Shown piece by piece: positions 1-6,101 of a DNA stretch of 7,058 nt. The stretch spans positions 1 through 7,058 of the forward strand of contig DATFJV010000013.1 of NCBI GenBank assembly GCA_035268985.1, in the 5' to 3' direction. The position numbers were made by a program, and so were the translations under genes. The notes below the pieces were generated by a model that worked only from the letters and a program-made list of their open reading frames with translations, did no database searches and was not told the origin of the DNA. Within the stretch, counting starts at the first letter, position 1. Every line of letters starts with the position of its first letter. This DNA is from JAAYHV01 sp035268985. GTDB lineage: Bacteria > Bacillota > Clostridia > Peptostreptococcales > Anaerovoracaceae.

Positions 1-5
1 AAAAA

Positions 6-11
6 AGGAGG
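6..11 (+). promoter_or_regulatory. Ribosome binding site of the DUF6933/pRiA4b gene
   Basis: A perfect AGGAGG lies nine bases before the ATG at 21, supporting that start. The promoter must lie before the window. Confidence 0.75.
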
Positions 12-20
12 AAAGATATT

Positions 21-1121
21 ATGCAAATAGCATTAACAGGTAAATTATCGAAAGCTTTAGGTATGAAACCACCAGCTACAGATGAAAATATTAATCCTTT
101 GTTTACATGGACGGCAAATTGGACGAAAGTTTGGGATAACCGCAGAGTTGAGGACATGCTTGTTCTAGTTAACAATGCTACTCGTTTTACTGTTGCCATG
201 TATCAAGTCAAACGAAAGGATCTGAATAAAATTGAAGAAAAGATAGAAAATGCAATAAGAAATACAATGTTGGCAATTAACCTGAATACAGAAATAGTTG
301 ATGAATATTTGGAACTTTCAGGTGAAATTGAATTTACTAAGAACAGCAGCAGACATGCTGCAGCCTGGGTATCAAAAGCAGGTATGGAATGTGCCTTTCA
401 TGTTGGTAGAAAATATAATCATATTGATAAGATGTATAGTGATGTTGTAGGTGTTGCTTCTAACTATAGATTCGTTGATTATAGTAATAACGAAGGATTT
501 AATCCATATAAGAAAATGATTAAGGCTATGGAAGATTTGACAGGAATGCAGCCGTACAAAAGCCGTGTATATGAACTGAAAATTACACTTGATCTTGAAG
601 TATACACTGCTGAAAGAAAAATTATTGTTCCAGCAGATATGAGTTTAGAAAATCTTCATAAGGTAATACAAAATATTTTTAACTGGAAAGATTATCATCT
701 CTATGATTTTACCGTATATAATCAAGGGACTGGGGAAGAGGAGCTTAGGATAGTACCTTTTGAGGAGGATTTGGATTATGATAGCAGCGCTGTTATCATG
801 AAAGACCGCACCTTATCTGATTTTTTTCCTGAATGTAAGAAGATGGTCTACGCATATGATTTCGGAGATTATTGGGAACATGTTATTGAGTTGGTTCAGG
901 TGATTGAAGAATATGACGGTGAACTTCCATATCTTGTGGAAGCTAAGGGGCAAACTCCACCTGAAGATGTCGGAGGTGTTGGTGGTTTTGTAGAATTCAG
1001 GAAAATAATATTAGACAAAGATCATCCTGATCATCAAGAAGCAAAAGAATGGTCGAGATTCTGGACACCGGAACTGAGAGAGTGGGAAAGCCGTCAGAGA
1101 GTGATTAATATTTGGTGGTAG
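21..1121 (+). CDS. DUF6933 + plasmid pRiA4b ORF-3-like two-domain protein
   Basis: The 366-residue product has two parts. Residues 1 to about 175 resemble DUF6933: an MQIALTGKLSKALG start, a TANWTKVWDNRR segment and an FTVAMYQVKRKDL strand. Residues about 183-350 are a pRiA4b ORF-3 (PRiA4_ORF3) domain, opening with YELKITL and carrying the family hallmarks YDFGDYWEH (279-287) and PPEDVGGVGG (313-322). The second hallmark is usually preceded by Cys in this family, but here it reads GQTPPED. No signal peptide or membrane segment is visible, so it should be cytoplasmic. The biochemical role is unknown; pRiA4b ORF-3 domains are common on plasmids, near transposons and in other accessory regions. 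The gene ends in VINIWW. The domain call is fairly secure, any function is not. Confidence 0.85.
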   Translation: MQIALTGKLSKALGMKPPATDENINPLFTWTANWTKVWDNRRVEDMLVLVNNATRFTVAMYQVKRKDLNKIEEKIENAIRNTMLAINLNTEIVDEYLELSGEIEFTKNSSRHAAAWVSKAGMECAFHVGRKYNHIDKMYSDVVGVASNYRFVDYSNNEGFNPYKKMIKAMEDLTGMQPYKSRVYELKITLDLEVYTAERKIIVPADMSLENLHKVIQNIFNWKDYHLYDFTVYNQGTGEEELRIVPFEEDLDYDSSAVIMKDRTLSDFFPECKKMVYAYDFGDYWEHVIELVQVIEEYDGELPYLVEAKGQTPPEDVGGVGGFVEFRKIILDKDHPDHQEAKEWSRFWTPELREWESRQRVINIWW

Positions 1122-1239
1122 AAGGGCTGAATCAAATCAATTCAACTATGAATCAAATTACTTCCGTTAAAGGTATAGATTAGGCTATTAATACAGGGTA
1201 TAAATGGCTGATATTTATGGTTTAGAGAGTTGTACTTGA

Positions 1240-1393
1240 TTATCTTATCGACAAATTAAAAAGATTAATTTAAATTTAGAAGAGGTTGAGTCTCTTGACA
1301 TATAATTGATGAGATTCATCACGGAACAGCATCTGCTTATAAAAAGATAATCGATTATTTTTAGACAAAATTTTACTGGGTCTTACAGCAACA
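1240..1393 (+). pseudogene. Decayed SF2 DEAD/DEAH-box helicase fragment
   Basis: No intact ORF is present, but three pieces of a superfamily 2 helicase can be read in order. In the frame of 1243-1296 is SYRQIKKINLNLEEVESL, typical of the stretch before motif II. In the frame of 1302-1361 is IIDEIHHGTASAYKK followed by IIDYF, where DEIH is motif II (Walker B). After a TAG at 1362 and a further frame change, 1376-1393 reads LGLTAT, which is motif III. This matches the family pattern DExHH-(about 20 residues)-KFLLGLTATPER. Motif I and the C-terminal RecA lobe are not seen. The reading stops 25 bases before the antitoxin start, so the toxin-antitoxin operon abuts the break. A further frame at 1148-1273, with in-frame TAGs at 1181 and 1223, contains WLIFMV and RVVLDYLIDKLKRL. 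It could be a motif Ia region but is too weak to claim. This remnant is essentially all that the 1122-1418 gap holds. Confidence 0.65.
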
Positions 1394-1401
1394 ATAGAAA
1401 T

Positions 1402-1407
1402 AAGGAG
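1402..1407 (+). promoter_or_regulatory. Ribosome binding site of the presumed antitoxin gene
   Basis: AAGGAG lies 11 bases before the ATG at 1419, a slightly long spacing. No better in-frame start is near. No convincing -35/-10 pair was found upstream; any promoter must lie in the helicase remnant. Confidence 0.55.
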
Positions 1408-1418
1408 ATAAAGTATAA

Positions 1419-2432
1419 ATGAAGAATTTAACTGAATCAAAAGTTACTAGATTAAATATATTAAACAACCAATTTACTGTATTTGAAATACAAAATCAAT
1501 TAAATATAGAAGGCATAAACTTAAAAGAAGAAATATTGTGGACTAAAGAATTGATTGCAGAATTTTTCGAGGTAGATATAAGAACAATAGAAAGATATAT
1601 AAGTAAATACAAAGACGAGCTTGAAAAAAATGGCTATAAAGTTTTGCGTGGCAAACAGTTGAAAATACTAAAAGAAGAGCTCATAGATAGTTTTGGTACC
1701 GATAATATTGTCGGTACCAAAGTAAATGTTTTAGGTATTTTTACTTTTAGGGCTTTTTTGAACATGGCAATGTTATTAACTGAAAGCAAAAAAGCTAAAA
1801 ATTTAAGAAGTGTAATTTTAGATATATCAATTGATGTAGTTAATAAAAAAACCGGAGGTAGAACTAAATATATAAATCAAAGAGACGAAATTTTTTTAAT
1901 GTCATGGTATGATGAAGAAAATTACCGAAAAGAATTTACAGATGCATTAAAAAAATATGTAGATATGGGAAATATAAAGTATGCTATTTATACAAATAAA
2001 ATATATCAATCGATTTTCAAAGAAAAAGCAGATGAATATAGAAAAATTTTGAGATTACATAAAAATGATCGAATTAGAGATACCTTATATTCAGAAGTTT
2101 TGGATCTTATTTCTTCTTACGAATCAGGAATAGCTTATGAAATCGAAAAACTATCAGAAGAATTAAATAGAAGAATAAAACCTAAGGAAGTAGATGAAAT
2201 TTTTGAAAAATTCCATATGCATCCTAGCAATAAACCTCTTTTAAATAAAGCAAGAAATAAAATGGCAAGCAGGGATTTAGCATTTAGAGATGCGCTTCAT
2301 CTTCAGTTGCAAGAATATATTACTCCTTTGAACCAAATAGAATTCGAAAAATTTTTAGGCGAAAAAAGCAAGGAATTAAAAGATAGATTAGAAGAAGCTA
2401 AAGAAGTCTTTAAAAGATTAAAGGAGTATTAA
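1419..2432 (+). CDS. HTH DNA-binding protein, presumed antitoxin/regulator of Doc
   Basis: The product is a 337-residue, charged, soluble protein without signal peptide or membrane segment. Residues about 41-66 (WTKELIAEFFEVDIRTIERYISKYK) look like a helix-turn-helix, of the kind seen at the start of RhuM-like proteins. A conserved-looking block at 98-120, VGTKVNVLGIFTFRAFLNMA, precedes a long helical region. The C-terminal end (310-337) is Lys/Glu-rich and probably coiled. The stop at 2432 is one base from the start of the doc-like gene, whose ribosome binding site lies inside this gene, so the two are co-transcribed and probably translationally coupled. By position it should be the partner of the toxin, acting as DNA-binding repressor and perhaps neutralising it. 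It is far larger than the classical Phd antitoxin of about 70 residues, and no (S/T)xxxE(G/N) Fic-inhibitory motif was found. GC is very low. RhuM membership is tentative; antitoxin activity is inferred from gene order only. Confidence 0.7.
   Translation: MKNLTESKVTRLNILNNQFTVFEIQNQLNIEGINLKEEILWTKELIAEFFEVDIRTIERYISKYKDELEKNGYKVLRGKQLKILKEELIDSFGTDNIVGTKVNVLGIFTFRAFLNMAMLLTESKKAKNLRSVILDISIDVVNKKTGGRTKYINQRDEIFLMSWYDEENYRKEFTDALKKYVDMGNIKYAIYTNKIYQSIFKEKADEYRKILRLHKNDRIRDTLYSEVLDLISSYESGIAYEIEKLSEELNRRIKPKEVDEIFEKFHMHPSNKPLLNKARNKMASRDLAFRDALHLQLQEYITPLNQIEFEKFLGEKSKELKDRLEEAKEVFKRLKEY
1692..1721. repeat. 30-bp near-perfect palindrome inside the antitoxin gene
   Basis: The left arm TTTGGTACCGA (1692-1702) and right arm TCGGTACCAAA (1711-1721) are exact reverse complements. 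The middle, TAATATTG, is also symmetric except for one T/G pair, so 14 of 15 base pairs match. It covers exactly ten codons, F92 to K101, and contains two KpnI-type GGTACC sites. As RNA it could fold into a hairpin; as DNA it could be a dimer binding site. No T-run follows, so it is not an ordinary terminator. Confidence 0.9.
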
Positions 2433-2433
2433 A

Positions 2434-2862
2434 ATGACATATATAGATTACTCTCAATTGATAGATATATACGAACAAGTGATAAATATAAGTGGTGGTG
2501 GAGCATCAGGGATTTTAAATAAAGGTGCAATTCAGGGTATTCTTCAGCAAGTAAAAAATGATTGTTATTATCCTAATATAGAAGATAAGTTGACATATTA
2601 TTTTTATTCTTTTAACAGAAATCATTGTTTTCAAGATGGTAATAAAAGGATAGCTATAGCTGTAGGTATACATTTTTTAAATATTAATGGATATTTATAT
2701 GCAATTAATAGATTTATAAATGAAACAGAAAATATTTCAATCTATCTAGCTGCTGGGAAAATAAGTAAAGAGTTATTGGAAGAAATGATTTTCTCAATAC
2801 TTTATGAAGAAGATTTTTCAGAAGAACTAAAAATCAAATATTATAATGCTATAAGTAAATAA
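2434..2862 (+). CDS. doc: Doc/Fic family toxin (death-on-curing)
   Basis: The 142-residue product carries the Fic/Doc active-site loop HCFQDGNKR at residues 64-72. H64 is the expected catalytic base, D68 the metal/phosphate-loop acid, and N70-K71-R72 the Doc-type ending. Upstream is the usual Doc segment with a glycine-rich GGGASG (21-26) and KGAIQGILQQV. Phage P1 Doc, with an NKR ending, phosphorylates the elongation factor EF-Tu and halts translation, while canonical Fic proteins (HPFxDGNGR) transfer AMP. The K71 here argues for the Doc-like activity, while G69 is Fic-like. Length fits the family (P1 Doc is 126). AAGGAG at 2421-2426, seven bases before the ATG, sets the start. It lies one base after the HTH gene, forming a regulator-toxin operon. 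The family call is firm; the biochemical activity is inferred. Confidence 0.88.
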   Translation: MTYIDYSQLIDIYEQVINISGGGASGILNKGAIQGILQQVKNDCYYPNIEDKLTYYFYSFNRNHCFQDGNKRIAIAVGIHFLNINGYLYAINRFINETENISIYLAAGKISKELLEEMIFSILYEEDFSEELKIKYYNAISK

Positions 2863-3110
2863 TTATATAGAAAATTTCAAGAAAGAACTGATTTTTATAG
2901 TTATGTTTTGTCATCTATCTTTGATTTTTATAACATTGAAGCTAAAAATTTTTATCTGAAAGTCAATATTATCAATGGGAGTCTTATTCGAACTATTATT
3001 GGATTTGATAGGTTTTAATAGCAAGTTACAGGTGAAAGAAGTAATTAACTTTAGAAGATATGAATTTTTGAATCAGAGATTGGAAAAATAATATAGAGGA
3101 GAGTATAATA
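2863..3110. other. AT-rich gap after doc, no clear gene or terminator
   Basis: The frame of doc continues open for 51 codons past its TAA, to a stop at 3016-3018 (ending in IIGFDRF). It has no Met and no ribosome binding site, so it is not called a gene. It could be a remnant of an unrelated gene; the peptide was not recognised. No GC-rich hairpin with a T-run was found for terminating the doc operon. Confidence 0.5.
3095..3103 (+). promoter_or_regulatory. Ribosome binding site of the DUF1232 gene
   Basis: AGAGGAGAG lies seven bases before the ATG at 3111 and supports that start. Confidence 0.6.
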
Positions 3111-3506
3111 ATGAGTAAAGAATTCGAAAACAAGGATTATTCAGATCAGTATTCTGAGAAATCTTTATTTGAAAAGATTAAAAAGGTAGCAAAAACTGCA
3201 GGTATTAAGGTTATATATTATGTGCTGATTGCATATTATCTGCTTAAAAAACCTGACGTACCAAAGAAAGAGAAGGCTATAATTATTGGAGCATTAGGAT
3301 ACTTTATTATGCCTTTTGATTTAGTTCCTGATTTTACTGTAGGTGTAGGCTACGTAGATGACTTGGGTGCCTTAGCATTGGCACTAGGCAAGGTAGCAAT
3401 GTATATAGATGATGATATTAAAAAGCAGGCTAAAGATAAGCTACATGATATATTTGGGGATTATGATGAGTTGGAGTTGGAAGAACCTGAAGAGACCGAT
3501 ATATAA
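3111..3506 (+). CDS. YkvA/DUF1232 family small membrane protein
   Basis: The 131-residue product has a charged N-terminal tail (1-30), then hydrophobic stretches at about 32-46 (GIKVIYYVLIAYYLL), 56-70 (AIIIGALGYFIMPFD) and 82-98. The segment GALGYFIMPFDLVPD followed by GYVDDLGALALAL (residues 60-92) is the signature of DUF1232, as in Bacillus YkvA. These are small membrane-associated proteins of unknown molecular role. The C-terminus is strongly acidic (ELELEEPEETD). The gene stands alone: 248 bases separate it from doc, and the next plus-strand element is only a vestigial frame. Its TAA lies inside the first of two tandem repeats. Confidence 0.88.
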   Translation: MSKEFENKDYSDQYSEKSLFEKIKKVAKTAGIKVIYYVLIAYYLLKKPDVPKKEKAIIIGALGYFIMPFDLVPDFTVGVGYVDDLGALALALGKVAMYIDDDIKKQAKDKLHDIFGDYDELELEEPEETDI

Positions 3507-3567
3507 AACGACTATAATCGATTTATACTATTAAAATGACATATAAAACGATTATAATCTTCTTATA
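3501..3567. repeat. Two tandem 27-bp imperfect repeats, 40-bp period
   Basis: Positions 3501-3527 and 3541-3567 both read ATATAAAACGA, then C or T, then TATAATC, a variable trio, and TTATA. The first copy includes the stop codon of the DUF1232 gene. Each copy contains TATAATC, so a -10-like role cannot be excluded. No third copy was seen in the window. Confidence 0.75.
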
Positions 3568-3617
3568 AATGAGAAATTAACAAAAATACTGAAAAAATCA
3601 TCATTTGCAACTGTTAG

Positions 3618-3648
3618 TTGACAAATTCATACTACCAATTGGTAGCAT
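3618..3648 (+). promoter_or_regulatory. Promoter with overlapping 14-bp palindromic operator
   Basis: A consensus TTGACA (3618-3623) is followed by the perfect palindrome CTACCAATTGGTAG (3632-3645), which occupies the spacer and -10 area. The only -10 candidate is a weak TAGCAT (3643-3648) at a 19-base spacing. The layout resembles promoters controlled by a TetR- or MarR-type dimer. The nine-base GTTAGTTGA occurs on both sides (3613-3621 and 3657-3665), 44 bases apart. The regulator itself is not in the window. Confidence 0.55.
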
Positions 3649-3711
3649 GGAACCTAGTTAGTTGATAGGATTTAATAAATAATACAAACAAATGATGAAA
3701 GGAAGATAAAA

Positions 3712-3747
3712 ATGAAATTAGCAGATAAGATAGCAAAAACTGATTAA
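3712..3747 (+). pseudogene. Vestigial 11-codon start of a lost gene, or a tiny leader ORF
   Basis: A good Shine-Dalgarno (GAAAGGAAG, 3697-3705) precedes ATG at 3712. The frame reads MKLADKIAKTD and stops at TAA 3745-3747. It sits between the operator-bearing promoter and a strong terminator, which begins eight bases after the stop. The simplest reading is that the body of a repressor-controlled gene was deleted, leaving its start and terminator. The start is reminiscent of MMPL-type transporters, but 11 residues cannot prove it. A functional leader peptide is the alternative. Confidence 0.45.
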
Positions 3748-3754
3748 TACATTT

Positions 3755-3791
3755 AAAATACCCTTCAGCGAAAATAGCTGAAGGGTATTTT
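3755..3791. terminator. Bidirectional rho-independent terminator
   Basis: A perfect 15-bp stem, AAAATACCCTTCAGC (3755-3769) with GCTGAAGGGTATTTT (3777-3791), encloses a seven-base loop. The A-run before and T-run after make it work on both strands. It ends hflC transcription (hflC stops at 3837 on the minus strand) and any plus-strand transcript from the vestigial cassette. Confidence 0.9.
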
Positions 3792-3836
3792 AATCTAATT
3801 CAGTTAAAACAATTATTTTGGCAGGGTATCTACTTT

Positions 3837-4865
3837 CTACTCAACTCCGTAAAGATACTTTGCAAACTCAGAGTCAGCACCGATTACAATTTTGGTCTTG
3901 TCTCCTAGTGTTTTCTTGTAACTCTCAAGAGTCCTGTAAAAAGCGTAGAATTCAGGATCTTTGTTGTATGCGTTGGCATATGTCTCAAGGGCTAATGCAT
4001 CTCCCTCACCTTTTATAGCTTGGGCCTTTTCATAGGCTTCAGCCTTTAGAATAGTGACTTCTTTTGTAGCCTGGGCCTTTTTTATCTTGTACTGCTCTTC
4101 GCCTTCAGCCCTGAACTTGTTGGCAATCTTCTGTCTTTCTGTTCTCATTCGATTGAATATGTTCTCGTAGTTGCTTGCCGGAAGTTCCGTCTTTGCAATT
4201 CTTACATCGATTACTTCCATACCAAAATTCTTCACTTCTTCATTTGTGTTGAGCTTGATCTGGTTGGTCATTGCGTAAACATATTCCTTGTCGGAAATCA
4301 ATGTGGATCCATCCGTTAGACCGATTTTTTCGTTTAATTTTGAATAGATAATATCGTCAAGTTTTGTATTTGCACTTCTTACATTGTTAACGGTTATTCT
4401 AAAAAGAAGAGGATTCCTTATAACCCATTGGGCATTGTTGTCAAGAACTATCTTCTTTTTATCAGAGGTGGTAACCTCTCTGGCAAGAGTGTTGTAAGTT
4501 AATAGACGTGATGTGTATTTTTCAACCTGGTCTATTACTGGAACCTTAAAGAAAAGACCCTTACCCTGTCGGATTTTCACATTTTCAAACTGTGGAATAT
4601 CGTATATTTCCTTTTCAAGTTCCGGTGTTATTTCTTCGACTATAACGACTTGTACTTCTCCAAATCTTGTTACTACTGCCTGGTCGAATTCGTTGACAGT
4701 AAAGAAGGAGTTTGTAATCAAAATATATGCTAGAATTGCAAAAACAATACTCCCAATTCCTTTTTTTGATATGGATGGTTTCTTGTATTGTTTTTTGCTG
4801 CTTTGTTCTCCATTTGATTCTTTATTTTGAAAATATTTTATAATCTTTTTTATTAATTCTTCCAT
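3837..4865 (-). CDS. hflC: HflC, SPFH-domain modulator of FtsH protease
   Basis: The 342-residue product has a basic cytoplasmic N-terminus (1-36), one membrane helix at about 37-55 (IGSIVFAILAYILI), then the SPFH/band-7 domain starting FTVNEFDQAVVTRFGE (55-70). The second half has the HflC signatures IFNRMRTERQKIANKFRAEGEE and KDPEFYAFYRTLESYKK, with a long Ala/Glu/Lys coiled coil between them. The ending ADSEFAKYL matches the HflC family end. HflC and HflK form a large membrane complex around FtsH and temper its proteolysis. Length is close to E. coli HflC (334), but the N-terminus is longer before the membrane helix, a trait seen in E. coli HflK rather than HflC. The start overlaps the hflK stop by one base, and AGGGAG (4875-4880) lies nine bases before it. 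Confidence 0.93.
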   Translation of the reverse strand: MEELIKKIIKYFQNKESNGEQSSKKQYKKPSISKKGIGSIVFAILAYILITNSFFTVNEFDQAVVTRFGEVQVVIVEEITPELEKEIYDIPQFENVKIRQGKGLFFKVPVIDQVEKYTSRLLTYNTLAREVTTSDKKKIVLDNNAQWVIRNPLLFRITVNNVRSANTKLDDIIYSKLNEKIGLTDGSTLISDKEYVYAMTNQIKLNTNEEVKNFGMEVIDVRIAKTELPASNYENIFNRMRTERQKIANKFRAEGEEQYKIKKAQATKEVTILKAEAYEKAQAIKGEGDALALETYANAYNKDPEFYAFYRTLESYKKTLGDKTKIVIGADSEFAKYLYGVE

Positions 4866-5803
4866 TACTGTACACTCCCTTCACTTGTCATTCCTTGAAG
4901 TGGAAGGAATTTCAGTGTATTTCCATCATCTCCAACTATATATATTTCTTTGCCGGGTAGAACCTCTTCAAGGGTTTCAATATAAAGACGTTTTCTTGTA
5001 ACTTCTTTTCCTAAAACGTATTTTTCATACACTGCGTTGAAGTTTGCCACGTCTCCATTGGCTCTTCTTATCCTGTCTTCCTTGTAGGCTTCTGCTTCGG
5101 AAATAAGCTTTGAAGCTTCTCCTCTGGCATCCGGGATTACTTTATTTTCATAGGATACGGCTTCGTTTATCTTGCTTTCTTTGTCAGCCTTTGCCCTGGA
5201 AATATCCTTGAATGAGTCATCTACTTCTTCTGGGGGATAAACATCTTGAAGTTGAACTGCAGTTATCTGAAGACCTATTCCATAGTTGTCGCAGATTCCT
5301 TGCAAGTCGTCCCTTATTTCTTGTTGTATTCCTACTTTGTTGTCTGTGAGTACCTCATCAAGAACGTTGTTTGCTATGCTTCTTCTGATTGTGGATACAG
5401 CAACGGTGTTGAGGGTTCCAAATTGATCGTCCACATTAAAAAGAAATTTTTTGCTGTCCGAAACCCTAAACTGTACGATAGTCTCAACATTGACAAGATT
5501 TTCGTCTGCCGTAAGCATCAGAGGATCGTTACTCAGGCTTGTGTCATATGAAAGTAGTGAACCCGGTTCTACATCTTTAGTTGTTGTGAATCCAAATTCC
5601 ATACGTCTGATTTCTGCAACATTTACTGTATAGTTTTGCTCTACCAAGGGGATCTTCCATTTCAATCCAGCCTGTGTTTCAGTTCTTGCATATTCTCCGA
5701 ATCTTGTAACAACAGTTTCTTCTCCCGATTCAATGGTATATACTCCGTTGTATGCTACAAGAGCTACGAGAATTACGAGAAACAATATCATTGATTTTTT
5801 CAA
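4865..5803 (-). CDS. hflK: HflK, SPFH-domain modulator of FtsH protease
   Basis: The 312-residue product starts with a membrane anchor (about 4-20, SMILFLVILVALVAYNG) and continues directly into the SPFH domain (YTIESGEETVVTRFGEY). HflK-specific features are LQDVYPPEEVDDSFKDI and the C-terminal RKRLYIETLEEVLPG, with a closing LKFLPLQGM like that of E. coli HflK. It lacks the long Gly/Pro-rich N-terminal region of the E. coli protein (419 residues), as is usual outside Proteobacteria. The start is TTG at 5803: a perfect AGGAGGA lies seven bases upstream, whereas the first ATG (5791) would be 19 bases away. It is the first gene of the hflK-hflC operon and shares the A of its TAA with the hflC ATG, so the two subunits should be made in a coupled ratio. 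Confidence 0.93.
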   Translation of the reverse strand: MKKSMILFLVILVALVAYNGVYTIESGEETVVTRFGEYARTETQAGLKWKIPLVEQNYTVNVAEIRRMEFGFTTTKDVEPGSLLSYDTSLSNDPLMLTADENLVNVETIVQFRVSDSKKFLFNVDDQFGTLNTVAVSTIRRSIANNVLDEVLTDNKVGIQQEIRDDLQGICDNYGIGLQITAVQLQDVYPPEEVDDSFKDISRAKADKESKINEAVSYENKVIPDARGEASKLISEAEAYKEDRIRRANGDVANFNAVYEKYVLGKEVTRKRLYIETLEEVLPGKEIYIVGDDGNTLKFLPLQGMTSEGSVQ

Positions 5804-5810
5804 ATTTTCT

Positions 5811-5817
5811 TCCTCCT
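5811..5817 (-). promoter_or_regulatory. Ribosome binding site that fixes the TTG start of hflK
   Basis: On the minus strand AGGAGGA lies seven bases before TTG at 5803-5801. A start at the downstream ATG would leave a 19-base gap, so TTG is preferred. Confidence 0.8.
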
Positions 5818-5844
5818 AAATTTAGTTTCTATTTAATATAAAAG

Positions 5845-5873
5845 ATGTTACTTTAATTATAATATAGTTTCAA
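5845..5873 (-). promoter_or_regulatory. Possible hflKC promoter
   Basis: On the minus strand TTGAAA (5873-5868) and TAACAT (5850-5845) are 17 bases apart. A consensus TATAAT (5861-5856) also occurs here but has no good -35. Either would start transcription a short way before the hflK ribosome binding site. Confidence 0.35.
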
Positions 5874-6095
5874 ATTCATCATTTGTTAGTTGTTTTACTA
5901 GAATTCAAGGAACATCTTATATACTTTAACATGTAATGCTCCTTTCAACAACATATTTTCATTTGTTTATTTACTTTTAAAGATGTTGGATAAAAGCTAA
6001 ATACTGTTATTTTATGTACATATTGATATTAATTTATGATACAATAATATCAAGTATATAAGTTAAAGAGAATTATGAACACCTATTTTTTATAG

Positions 6096-6101
6096 TATAA
6101 T
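6096..6101 (+). promoter_or_regulatory. -10 box of the ybjQ-like gene
   Basis: A consensus TATAAT lies 18 bases before the AGGAGG of the gene. The -35 position (TTATGA, 6073-6078, 17-base spacer) is poor, so the promoter may be weak or helped by an activator. Confidence 0.45.

Noticed and set aside
1295..1323. TTGACA at 1295-1300 as a promoter for the toxin-antitoxin operon
   Set aside because: No acceptable -10 box lies 16-18 bases downstream.
1343..1362. Near-palindrome around ATAATCGATTAT as an operator of the toxin-antitoxin operon
   Set aside because: It coincides with the KKIIDYF codons of the helicase remnant, which explain the sequence; symmetry alone in such AT-rich DNA is weak.
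3818..4018. Plus-strand 66-codon frame
   Set aside because: It lies antisense to the C-terminal part of hflC, whose protein is clearly conserved; the peptide resembles nothing.
4513..4830. Plus-strand 105-codon frame
   Set aside because: Antisense shadow of the hflC N-terminal half, with no ribosome binding site.
5246..5633. Two plus-strand frames (101 and 60 codons)
   Set aside because: Both are antisense to hflK and overlap each other; no family features.
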